Below, piece by piece: positions 32,601-39,621 of a DNA stretch of 64,000 nucleotides (positions are counted from its first letter, which is position 1; every line of letters starts with the position of its first letter). The DNA is from Clostridia bacterium (GTDB lineage: Bacteria > Bacillota > Clostridia > TANB77 > CAG-508). Both the position numbers and the translations under genes were made by a program. The stretch lies in assembly GCA_017528085.1 (NCBI GenBank), contig JAFXPH010000002.1, positions 271,071-335,070 of the forward strand, read 5' to 3'. The notes beneath the pieces are model-generated. The model worked only from the letters and a program-made list of their open reading frames with translations. It was not told the origin of the DNA and did no database searches.

Positions 32601-34052
32601 ATAATCACTATCAATATCATAATAAATTGTTGCTTCTTGAGATGGATGATAAACTGTATATATATTCATTACAGAGTTTCCACCAGCATTAGTTCCTTGA
32701 TTCCATGCAATGTAGTAATATGTACTTCCACTATAATTTAGATAGAAGTAATACCTTCTGTTATTTGCTGCTTGAAGTTGAGACTGTGATCTTATATATA
32801 ATTTTCCACCAGTTATTTCTGCCACATATGTTCCACCATTAGCATCTGGTGTAGCTGTAAGTGAAAGTGATCCTGCATAACTATTATTTAAATATCCAGT
32901 CCTATAGAATGGACTAACCATATTTAAATATCTCTTTGCACCACCCACATATGTGTATATATGATATGAATTAGCTCCTGCAGATGTAGCTTCAAAATAC
33001 CATTTAGCAACACCTGAATAATTTCCATCATATACATATACGTTAGATCCATCATATTGTGTAAGTCCTGTTTTAGTTAATGCATTTACTCTATCTGAGT
33101 TACCACTTGCGTTACTTGCATATGTACCTGTGTACATAGCATAATTTGAAATATTGTTTGCGTTATATCCAACAATTACTACTTCTAATCCATCAAGTTC
33201 AGTTGTAGTAGTTGGAGTGTATTTTTCAAAATAATACTTTCCTGTTCCTGTATCTGAAAAATCATTTGAAGCATCTGGATAAGTGTTTCCAGCAGCTTTT
33301 AATGCTGGGCCTCTAAATATGCCATCGCCTTCCATCTTTGGTCTATCTGAAACTGTATTTTCAATTAGTTCATCTGAATCTAATCTTGTATTTGATGTAA
33401 TAACTCTTTCTTCTAAGCTGTTACTTAATTCATCTTCTACTACCTTGTTTTCTACTGCTTTAGGTTCTTTATATTCAGCATAAAGTTTTAAGTAGTTTTT
33501 GCTTCCAATTGTTTCTGATGTATCAAAACATCCATCACTTGTTTGAAGATAATAATCTACGTAGTTATATTCTTTGTATATCATTACACTTCCATCAGCT
33601 ACAAGTGTTACATATAAGCTTTTTTCTTCATTTGAAAAGCCTGTTGAAACAGATGTTGTTTCATCATTTCTAACAACGTTTATATCTAAATAAGAATTGT
33701 TTGAATTCTTAATTTTATACTCATAAACACCATCATCGACTTTCTTTCCATCACTAAAAGTCCAAAGGATTTGTTTTTCTCCCTCTAATATTCCTGTTCC
33801 TTCATCATAAGTAAACTCTGTATTAGATGAGATGTATTGTGAGTTAACGCTTGATATATCAGCTGATAATGTAGACATCACTGGATCATTTCCAACTATT
33901 ACAAATGATCTTCCTTCTAGTTTTGAAAGAGAAGAGATTCTCTCAGCTTTGAATCTATTACCAGCAGAAAAGCTGTTATTAATCCATATTAAGTTAATTA
34001 AGACTAGCACTACTACGAATGCAAGTACACTTAATCTTCTTTTTTTGCTCAT
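29631..34052 (-). CDS. Giant LPXTG pilus tip / adhesin protein with basic tail
   Basis: 1,473 residues from the ATG 34052 (AAGGAG 4 bases upstream). Signal peptide near 10-30 (LSVLAFVVVLVLINLIWI), a large N-terminal region of about 850 residues rich in Tyr, Ser and Asn without an assigned domain, then four or more Cna-B/SpaA-like domains (e.g. GTYLLLEKTPPSGYVRS, GKYRVTELKAPVGYNL). The sorting signal LPATGG and a membrane helix follow, but instead of a few Lys/Arg there is a tail of about 50 residues full of Lys/Arg ending RRRGTSRVVNKRK. It is the first gene of the pilus operon. Role as tip adhesin is inferred from size and order. Confidence 0.87.
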   Translation of the reverse strand: MSKKRRLSVLAFVVVLVLINLIWINNSFSAGNRFKAERISSLSKLEGRSFVIVGNDPVMSTLSADISSVNSQYISSNTEFTYDEGTGILEGEKQILWTFSDGKKVDDGVYEYKIKNSNNSYLDINVVRNDETTSVSTGFSNEEKSLYVTLVADGSVMIYKEYNYVDYYLQTSDGCFDTSETIGSKNYLKLYAEYKEPKAVENKVVEDELSNSLEERVITSNTRLDSDELIENTVSDRPKMEGDGIFRGPALKAAGNTYPDASNDFSDTGTGKYYFEKYTPTTTTELDGLEVVIVGYNANNISNYAMYTGTYASNASGNSDRVNALTKTGLTQYDGSNVYVYDGNYSGVAKWYFEATSAGANSYHIYTYVGGAKRYLNMVSPFYRTGYLNNSYAGSLSLTATPDANGGTYVAEITGGKLYIRSQSQLQAANNRRYYFYLNYSGSTYYYIAWNQGTNAGGNSVMNIYTVYHPSQEATIYYDIDSDYSNFMIDSSGSWGNQPQIPDTSQTINDDNQTLYSLTNASANGTYVHYSQTDLTYLEPYYNAHVDDTTVFRDSSQGASHSWGKEIYFAYWEAQDADGRTCSFANDAPITVNSDSTLTIQDISGVDRIINDGTTFKAIYLEHSDVALFFVNHFEVLPTHTSTLTARNTTKGYTEVIAVGHIYNGIQNKGTEDDYSPSIDSEISGLVVNNYERTNPDTQIVIDGYFTVNPTNMQIISYTPATDITLDDVSDQAIQYMKQYINEYQLSSSYSDKPVIHSSEVVAEDYSVLWHRLVQNRSGWYVKGLLEADTKPLTVTKTNYGLLSSTETNLMTFNQLSDSFRIQMLLDRDVTEPYFDLVTSNTYEDAVYGLYNYGGKTGSTYSWTANILQGVNYVLEEKNYNVTNHTCSTAITINYINGNKVTNFVKSTETMESELNSANVLSVSFDNFYTPVGEGAIVIKKVIEGTDTPLSGAVLNVVGNGTDRDFTTDTNGVAYIDGLTDGTYLLLEKTPPSGYVRSTDTWEIVVSTSGDVTTVTVNGVQKFNTTDGISDFQIIENLAVSDLFIITKTFSGINASQVQGLTNYRVQILDSNENVLNTLSLTDADVQVSVDGLSYTWSINGKPDSTYKIRETGYIIDDLNTIISSIGEFETTVSNLEFNNTAPGLATFDVEMVIDKKDQITILNSYTNAVTLKIEKVDQNDTSIKLQGARFKIYSTYSSDPLVDDIVTVGDDTYYYMATTSSSNAYGILEYPYTETNPIRIGYKYALVEIEAPTNYYLDSTPVLIDTISTSDANLANGVYTKQVKNGQRGTILIKKNDSINSLIKLEDAQFKLERLKQEAGSWVVDDSFAPITKLTDGDGEILFENLELGKYRVTELKAPVGYNLKTEPIEINISSSTLDVERTVGNISKVVLPATGGKGTIISTAIGLILVYMSLRLTGIKLKIPKINKDVFNNIKKVNIRKKISKITRSARPRRKPEVRRRGTSRVVNKRK

Positions 34053-34103
34053 AATACTCCTTTTATACAAGATTAATTATATCTCTAAAGCCATTTTTAT
34101 TAC

Positions 34104-34121
34104 ATAACACATACATGTTAT
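34104..34121. promoter_or_regulatory. Inverted repeat upstream of the pilus operon
   Basis: ATAACA / TGTTAT arms with a 6-base centre, just upstream of the pilus promoter region. A TATAAT box lies further downstream (minus strand) near 34078-34083. Candidate operator. Confidence 0.4.
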
Positions 34122-34136
34122 TTTCTTTACATTTTA

Positions 34137-34158
34137 TTAACTTTTTGTTAACTTTTTG
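34137..34158. repeat. Tandem 11-bp direct repeat upstream of the pilus operon
   Basis: TTAACTTTTTG occurs twice in a row (34137-34147 and 34148-34158). TTAAC(A/T) hexamers with 11-bp periodicity are the binding pattern of PhoP/OmpR-type response regulators. Use by such a regulator is inference. Confidence 0.5.
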
Positions 34159-34163
34159 CATAA

Positions 34164-34191
34164 AAAAAGCACTCATTTTAGAGTGCTTTTT
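34164..34191 (-). terminator. Terminator of the adhE / kinase-like operon
   Basis: AAAAAGCACTC / GAGTGCTTTTT arms with a 6-base loop and T/A tracts. Confidence 0.85.
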
Positions 34192-34201
34192 AAAAAATTT
34201 T

Positions 34202-34963
34202 TTATTGATAATCTACAACATTTGTCCAATGTCTTAAAAATTCTTTATTTTCTTCTGAAGACTTAGACATTATAGCAGCTGCAACTATTGGTATCCAGCT
34301 TTGAATTTCTCTTTTATCTACATTTGCCTTTTGGCAATAAAGATCAACATATCTATTTGCTACATCTTGTTTTCCATTCATAGAGAAAATCAAAAATGTC
34401 ATTGCAACATCTGATGCTGCATTTCCTTGAGTAACATGGGCCCAATCTATTATGCTGTATGAGCCATCATCTTTTATGATAATGTTACTTGGTTGAAAAT
34501 CTCCATGGCAAAGACATGCTCTATATTGCATACCTTCTAATCTTTGAAGTAAATCATATTTTGTATTAGGATCAAGAGAAGTTTCCTCGTTGATTTTTCT
34601 TTTATATTTTTCTTTCATTCTATTTAATAATGGAACATGTTTAGAAAGAATTTCTAATTGAATATCTACAAATCTATTTAAGTGTTCTTCAAATTTATCT
34701 GGTTCTTCATTCATAATAGTTTCTAAGTTTTTTCCTTCAATATGTTCAGAAACTATTGCCCATCTATTATTTATTTTTGTTACTTCAACAAGTTTTGGAA
34801 TGCTTAAATCAGTTGATTCTTGAACTCTAGTTTGATTTAATGCTTCGTTTAATATATTTGAAGCAGGATAATTTTCAACAAATAATTTAATTGTATAATT
34901 ATTATCACGGTAAATATTTTTTGTAGGTCTACTTGCTATTTCATTACTTAAATTGTACTCCAT
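34202..34963 (-). CDS. APH-family phosphotransferase (aminoglycoside / choline kinase fold)
   Basis: 253 residues. Catalytic loop CHGDFQPSNIIIKDDG near 147-162 and metal-binding SIIDWAHVTQGNAASDVA near 165-182 are the APH signatures. The N-terminal lobe has an ATP-binding Lys region (TIKLFVENY near 25) and SEHIEGKNLETIM near 72-84 as hinge. It could phosphorylate a small molecule such as an aminoglycoside, choline, homoserine or a sugar; sequence alone does not choose. It follows adhE by 4 bases and is probably co-transcribed, which does not suggest drug resistance. Confidence 0.85.
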   Translation of the reverse strand: MEYNLSNEIASRPTKNIYRDNNYTIKLFVENYPASNILNEALNQTRVQESTDLSIPKLVEVTKINNRWAIVSEHIEGKNLETIMNEEPDKFEEHLNRFVDIQLEILSKHVPLLNRMKEKYKRKINEETSLDPNTKYDLLQRLEGMQYRACLCHGDFQPSNIIIKDDGSYSIIDWAHVTQGNAASDVAMTFLIFSMNGKQDVANRYVDLYCQKANVDKREIQSWIPIVAAAIMSKSSEENKEFLRHWTNVVDYQ

Positions 34964-34967
34964 TTAA

Positions 34968-37571
34968 TTAACCTCCATAATATGTTTTTAAATATAAATC
35001 TTTAATATCTGATACTAATGGATATCTTGGATTTGCTCCTGTACATTGATCGTCAAATGCCATTTCACTCATTTCATCTAATGTCTTTAAGAAGTCTTCT
35101 TCTTTAATTCCATAATCTTTAATTGTATGTTTAACATCAATGCTATCTTTTAGTTCATCTATTTTAACTAATAATTTTTCTAATTTTTCCTCATCAGTTC
35201 CTTCAAGAATTCCTAGTGCTTCTGCTATTTCTGCATATCTTCTTAAAGTATGTGGATATTCATATTGTGGAAATGTTCCCATTTTTTCTGGAGCTTCTGC
35301 TGCATTATATCTCATTACATTATTTAATACTAATGATACTGTAATGCCATGTGGTAAATGATGGAATGCACCAAGTTTATGTCCCATTGAGTGGCATATT
35401 CCAAGGAAAGCATTCGCAAAAGTCATACCAGCAAGTGTTGCTGCATTTGCCATTTTTTCTCTTGCTTCTGGATCATTTGCACCTTCTTTGTATGCTCTTG
35501 GTAAATATTCAAATATAAGTTTAATTGCTTCTAATGCTAAACCATCAGTAAACTCTGTTGCCATCATTGATGCATAAGCTTCAATTGCATGAACTAGAGC
35601 GTCAATACCTGATGCAGAAGTAAGTCCCTTTGGAGCATTCATCATATAATCAGCATCTACTATAGCCATCTTTGGAAGTAATTCATAATCAGCAAGTGGA
35701 TATTTAACATTAGTTTCATCATCTGTTATAACAGCAAATGGTGTTACTTCTGAACCAGTTCCTGCTGATGTTGGAATAGCTATAAAGTAAGCTTTTTCTC
35801 CCATCTTAGGAAATGTATAAACTCTTTTTCTAATATCCATAAATCTCATTGCCATATCCATGAAGTCTGTTTCAGGATGCTCATATAGTACCCACATAAT
35901 TTTTGCTGCATCCATTGCTGAACCACCACCTAATGCAATAATGCAATCAGGTTTGTATTCACTCATTATTTTTGCACCTTCTCTTGCACAAGATAATGAT
36001 GGATCTGGTGCAACATTTGAGAAAATCTCATATCCGATTCCAAGTTCATTTAATTTATCTGTTATTCCTTTTGTATAACCATTTTCAAAAAGGAATGTAT
36101 CTGTTACTATAAATACCTTTTTCTTATCTAGAACATATTTTAGTTCTTCTAAGGCTACTGGTAGACAACCTCTTTTTATATAAACCTTTTCAGGTGCTCT
36201 AAACCAAAGCATATTATTTCTCCTTTCAGCTACATGTTTTATATTTAATAAATGTTTAACTCCAACGTTTTCTGAAACTGAGTTTCCACCCCATGTTCCA
36301 CAACCAAGTGTTAATGATGGTGGTAGTTTAAAGTTATATAAATCTCCGATTCCACCATGAGAAGAAGGAGTATTTATAAGTACCCTACATGTTTTCATTT
36401 TTGAATAGAACTTTTCAATTTTTTCTTTTTCAGTTATTACATTTACATATAATGATGATGTATGTCCAATACCTCCATCTAATACTAATCTATGTGCTTT
36501 TGAAAGCGCATCTTCAAAATCAGATGCTCTATACATTGCTAAAACTGGTGATAGTTTTTCATGTGCAAACTCTTCTGATAGTTCTACACTCTCAACTTCT
36601 CCAATTAATATTTTTGTACTTTCTGGTACTTTTACATCTGCAAGTTCTGCAATAGTGTGAGCCTTTTGTCCTACTATTTTTGCATTAACGCCACCATTTA
36701 TAATAATAGTTTTTCTTACCTTTTCTGTTTCATCAGGATCTAAGAAATAACAGCCTCTTTTCTTAAATTCTTCTTTTACTTTATCGTAAATTGAATCAAG
36801 TACTATTACAGATTGTTCTGAAGCGCAAATCATACCATTATCAAATGTTTTAGAATGAATTATTGAGTTAACTGCTAAAATAATATCTGCTGAATCATCT
36901 ATAACTGCTGGTACGTTTCCAGCACCAACTCCAAGTGCAGGCTTACCACTTGAATAAGCAGCTTTAACCATGCCAGGTCCACCTGTAGCTAGAATAATAT
37001 CAGCTGATTGCATAAGCATATTTGTAAGCTCTAAAGATGGAACATCTATCCAAGATATAATTCCCTCTGGAGCTCCTGCTTTAACTGCAGCCTCCAATAA
37101 TAATTTTGCAGCTTCTATTGTTGATTTTTTAGCTCTTGGATGTGGACTTAAAATAATTCCATTTCTCGTTTTTAAAGCTAATAAAATCTTAAAAATTGCC
37201 GTTGATGTTGGATTTGTAGTTGGTATAACTGCAGCAATTATTCCAATTGGTTCAGCTACAACTTTAATTCCATATTGATCATTTTCACTAATTACTCCAC
37301 AAGTTTTCTCATTTTTATATTTGTTGTAAATATATTCTGCAGCAAAATGGTTTTTAATAACTTTATCTTCCATTACACCCATACCAGTTTCTTCAACTGC
37401 AAGTTTAGCTAGTGGAATTCTTGCATTATTAGCAGCAAGAGCAGCACATTTAAAAATCTCATCTACTTTCTCTTGAGAAAAAGTTGAGAATTTTTCTTGA
37501 GCTTTTCTAACTCTATCTAATGCTTCTTGTAGTGTTTCTACGCTGTCTACACTTTTGTATGTCTCACTCAT
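34968..37571 (-). CDS. adhE: Bifunctional acetaldehyde-CoA / alcohol dehydrogenase
   Basis: 867 residues, the full AdhE length. The N-terminal half is the acylating aldehyde dehydrogenase (acetyl-CoA to acetaldehyde) with catalytic Cys in NGMICASEQSVIV near 245-257. The C-terminal half is the iron alcohol dehydrogenase with the NAD motif ALGGGSAMDAAKIM near 550 and metal ligands in ICHSMGHKLGAFHHLPHGI near 735. The enzyme regenerates NAD during mixed-acid or ethanol fermentation and forms spirosomes in other bacteria. GGAGGAT precedes the ATG. I saw no convincing Rex site upstream. Confidence 0.97.
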   Translation of the reverse strand: MSETYKSVDSVETLQEALDRVRKAQEKFSTFSQEKVDEIFKCAALAANNARIPLAKLAVEETGMGVMEDKVIKNHFAAEYIYNKYKNEKTCGVISENDQYGIKVVAEPIGIIAAVIPTTNPTSTAIFKILLALKTRNGIILSPHPRAKKSTIEAAKLLLEAAVKAGAPEGIISWIDVPSLELTNMLMQSADIILATGGPGMVKAAYSSGKPALGVGAGNVPAVIDDSADIILAVNSIIHSKTFDNGMICASEQSVIVLDSIYDKVKEEFKKRGCYFLDPDETEKVRKTIIINGGVNAKIVGQKAHTIAELADVKVPESTKILIGEVESVELSEEFAHEKLSPVLAMYRASDFEDALSKAHRLVLDGGIGHTSSLYVNVITEKEKIEKFYSKMKTCRVLINTPSSHGGIGDLYNFKLPPSLTLGCGTWGGNSVSENVGVKHLLNIKHVAERRNNMLWFRAPEKVYIKRGCLPVALEELKYVLDKKKVFIVTDTFLFENGYTKGITDKLNELGIGYEIFSNVAPDPSLSCAREGAKIMSEYKPDCIIALGGGSAMDAAKIMWVLYEHPETDFMDMAMRFMDIRKRVYTFPKMGEKAYFIAIPTSAGTGSEVTPFAVITDDETNVKYPLADYELLPKMAIVDADYMMNAPKGLTSASGIDALVHAIEAYASMMATEFTDGLALEAIKLIFEYLPRAYKEGANDPEAREKMANAATLAGMTFANAFLGICHSMGHKLGAFHHLPHGITVSLVLNNVMRYNAAEAPEKMGTFPQYEYPHTLRRYAEIAEALGILEGTDEEKLEKLLVKIDELKDSIDVKHTIKDYGIKEEDFLKTLDEMSEMAFDDQCTGANPRYPLVSDIKDLYLKTYYGG

Positions 37572-37733
37572 TATTTATCCTCCTCATTTAGTATGTTATT
37601 TTCATATAAATTATATCTATAATTAGGTATTAAATTCAATTGAAAAAAGAAAAAATTACTAATAAATTTATTGTCATAAAAATACATAAATGATAAAATT
37701 TCATTAAGAATTGTATAAGGAAGGTATTAATAA

Positions 37734-38507
37734 ATGGACAAAAAGGAACCAATTAAAGTAAGCCTATCTACACTGCTTCTAGTCATTGCATTATTTGTAA
37801 TTATAATAATGGGCTTAGTAATATATTATTCAAATGAGCAAACAAAAGCTGCCGAATTAAAAGTTGCTGAACTTAAAACAAGAGTAGAAAATCCATTACC
37901 AATGGATAATGAGCCTGTTAAAAATGAAATAAAAAAAGAAGCTCCTCCAGCTAACGCTGCAAAAGAGGAACCAAAATCACCTAAAGACGAAGCAAAAAAT
38001 GAAGGTAAAACAGAATTAGAAATTAAAGTAGAAGATGCTATTGATAATTATCACAAAATAGTTGGTGACTTCGGAAGTGGTACAATAACAATTTTATATA
38101 ACTTAGGATTTACAGAAGATTTCCCAAATCCTGGAGATTATCCAAATGGATTTTATCAAGATAAACCATTTCCTAATAGTTTTTTTATAGAAACTGATAT
38201 TAAGTATAAAGATTTTGAAGAAGCATTATCAAAAAATATGAGTTTTGAATTATTTGAAAAGAAATTTCCTAACTACATATTAAATAAAGATGGTAATCTT
38301 TGTATATACTCTGATGGAGGAACAACGGGAAGAACAAAAATTGATTCTTGTGAAATAACAACATTAAGTCCTAATACATTTTCTTGTGTTTTAAAATGCA
38401 CATCTACTATGGATGATGATGGAAGACAAATTAAGACTAATTGCAAAGCTACAGTAATTGAAGAAGATGGAATTTATAAAGTTACAAGTTATGAAGAAAT
38501 AAATTAA
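37734..38507 (+). CDS. Membrane-anchored extracellular protein of unknown function
   Basis: 257 residues. One N-terminal helix (LSTLLLVIALFVIIIMGLVIYY near 12-33), a short coiled stretch, a Lys/Glu/Pro linker (about 55-100), then an extracellular alpha/beta domain of about 150 residues with three Cys (CIYSD, DSCEIT, FSCVLKCTS). No family recognised. Native, AT-rich codon use. It is a single gene with AAGGAAGG before the ATG and shares the terminator 38512-38538 with the converging reductase gene. Confidence 0.7.
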   Translation: MDKKEPIKVSLSTLLLVIALFVIIIMGLVIYYSNEQTKAAELKVAELKTRVENPLPMDNEPVKNEIKKEAPPANAAKEEPKSPKDEAKNEGKTELEIKVEDAIDNYHKIVGDFGSGTITILYNLGFTEDFPNPGDYPNGFYQDKPFPNSFFIETDIKYKDFEEALSKNMSFELFEKKFPNYILNKDGNLCIYSDGGTTGRTKIDSCEITTLSPNTFSCVLKCTSTMDDDGRQIKTNCKATVIEEDGIYKVTSYEEIN

Positions 38508-38511
38508 ATAA

Positions 38512-38538
38512 AAAAGGTGCTCAAAATTGGCACCTTTT
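38512..38538. terminator. Bidirectional terminator
   Basis: AAAAGGTGC / GCACCTTTT arms with A and T tracts between two converging genes. Confidence 0.82.
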
Positions 38539-38544
38539 ATTTTT

Positions 38545-39174
38545 TTATTTTATAAAATTAGTTAGTTTTGTTTTTTCTCTTTCAGGTTCTTGAATTCCAG
38601 CTTTAATTCCAGCTTCTTTACATTTTAAGAAGTATGCCATATTTCTACCTAAAACTCTCATTATTTGCATTCCTTCTTCATCTTTTCTAACCTCATCTGG
38701 TGTATTTCCATGAACCATATTCCAATATCTAGATGAAATAATAGGCATTTCATTAATTCCAAAATATTTATTAATTTGATCATATGTTACTGTTGTTCCA
38801 GAACGTCTTGCAGATATAACTGAAGCTGCAGGTTTTAATCTAAACAAAGATTTATCACCTGATGCTGAATAGAAAAGTCTATCCATAAAAGATGTCATAG
38901 CTCCAGATGCAGCAGCATAATGAACTGGTGTACCAAATATAAATCCATCCGCTTCTTTACATTTTAAAGCAAATTCATTTACTACATCATCAAAAACACA
39001 TTTTCCTTTTTCATAGCATGTTCCACAAGCAATACATCCAGAAATTGGTTTTACACCTAACCAAAATATTTCTGTTTCTATTCCTTCTTCATTTAATGTA
39101 TCTGCTACTTCTTTTAAAGCAGTATAAGTACATCCTTCCTTATGTGGACCACCATTAACTAATAATACTTTCAT
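38545..39174 (-). CDS. Flavodoxin-fold NAD(P)H-dependent FMN reductase
   Basis: 209 residues. The opening VLLVNGGPHKEGCTYTALKEV near 3-23 is the FMN-phosphate loop, GCIACGTCYEKGKCVFDD near 46-63 is a conserved Cys cluster of this iron-flavoprotein-like subgroup, and FGTPVHYAAASGAMTSFMDR near 80-99 completes the FMN site. Such enzymes reduce quinones, nitro compounds or transfer electrons to O2-defence partners. The CsaA-like gene lies 15 bases upstream of it, so they probably share a transcript. Confidence 0.85.
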   Translation of the reverse strand: MKVLLVNGGPHKEGCTYTALKEVADTLNEEGIETEIFWLGVKPISGCIACGTCYEKGKCVFDDVVNEFALKCKEADGFIFGTPVHYAAASGAMTSFMDRLFYSASGDKSLFRLKPAASVISARRSGTTVTYDQINKYFGINEMPIISSRYWNMVHGNTPDEVRKDEEGMQIMRVLGRNMAYFLKCKEAGIKAGIQEPEREKTKLTNFIK

Positions 39175-39189
39175 ATGTTTTTCCCCTTT

Positions 39190-39519
39190 TTATCCTAATT
39201 TATCACCATTTTGAACTTCTTCATCTGGTTTAATTAAAACTACTCCTTGTTTGCTATAAGTTCCAAGCACTAATACCTCTGACATAAAATCAGCTATTTG
39301 TCTTGGTGGAAAATTAACAACTCCTAATACTTGCCTTCCAACCAAATCTTCTACTTTATACACCTCTGTAATTTGTGCAGAAGATCTTTTAACTCCTATC
39401 TCTTCTCCAAAATCTATCGTAAGTTGATAAGCTGGTTTCTTAGCTTTTTCAAAAACTTTACTATCTATAATTGTACCAACTCTTATATCTAATTTCATAA
39501 AATCATCAAACGTTGCCAT
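39190..39519 (-). CDS. csaA: CsaA-like tRNA-binding OB-fold protein
   Basis: 109 residues from the ATG 39519, which has AAAGGAG at good spacing; an upstream in-frame start lacks one. FMKLDIRVGTIIDSKVFEKAKKPAYQLTIDFG near 6-37 and VLGVVNFPPRQIADFMSEVLVLG are typical of CsaA / Met-tRNA-synthetase C-terminal OB domains. CsaA binds tRNA and has been described as a secretion-related chaperone in Bacillus; the chaperone role is not shown here. Confidence 0.88.
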   Translation of the reverse strand: MATFDDFMKLDIRVGTIIDSKVFEKAKKPAYQLTIDFGEEIGVKRSSAQITEVYKVEDLVGRQVLGVVNFPPRQIADFMSEVLVLGTYSKQGVVLIKPDEEVQNGDKLG

Positions 39520-39577
39520 AAACTCACTCCTTTTTGTTATATATATCATTTTTATATGTTCTTTTCAACAAAAAAAT

Positions 39578-39603
39578 AACACCTTAAATTTCTTTAAGGT
39601 GTT
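39578..39603 (-). terminator. Terminator of the nrdG-nrdD operon
   Basis: AACACCTTAAA / TTTAAGGTGTT arms with a TTTC loop, next to T-rich DNA. Confidence 0.82.
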
Positions 39604-39621
39604 TTCTTTTAGGATACTTTA

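Noticed and set aside
37572..37733. Rex operator before adhE
   Set aside because: No convincing TTGTTAA...TTAACAA-type site; the region is simply AT-rich.
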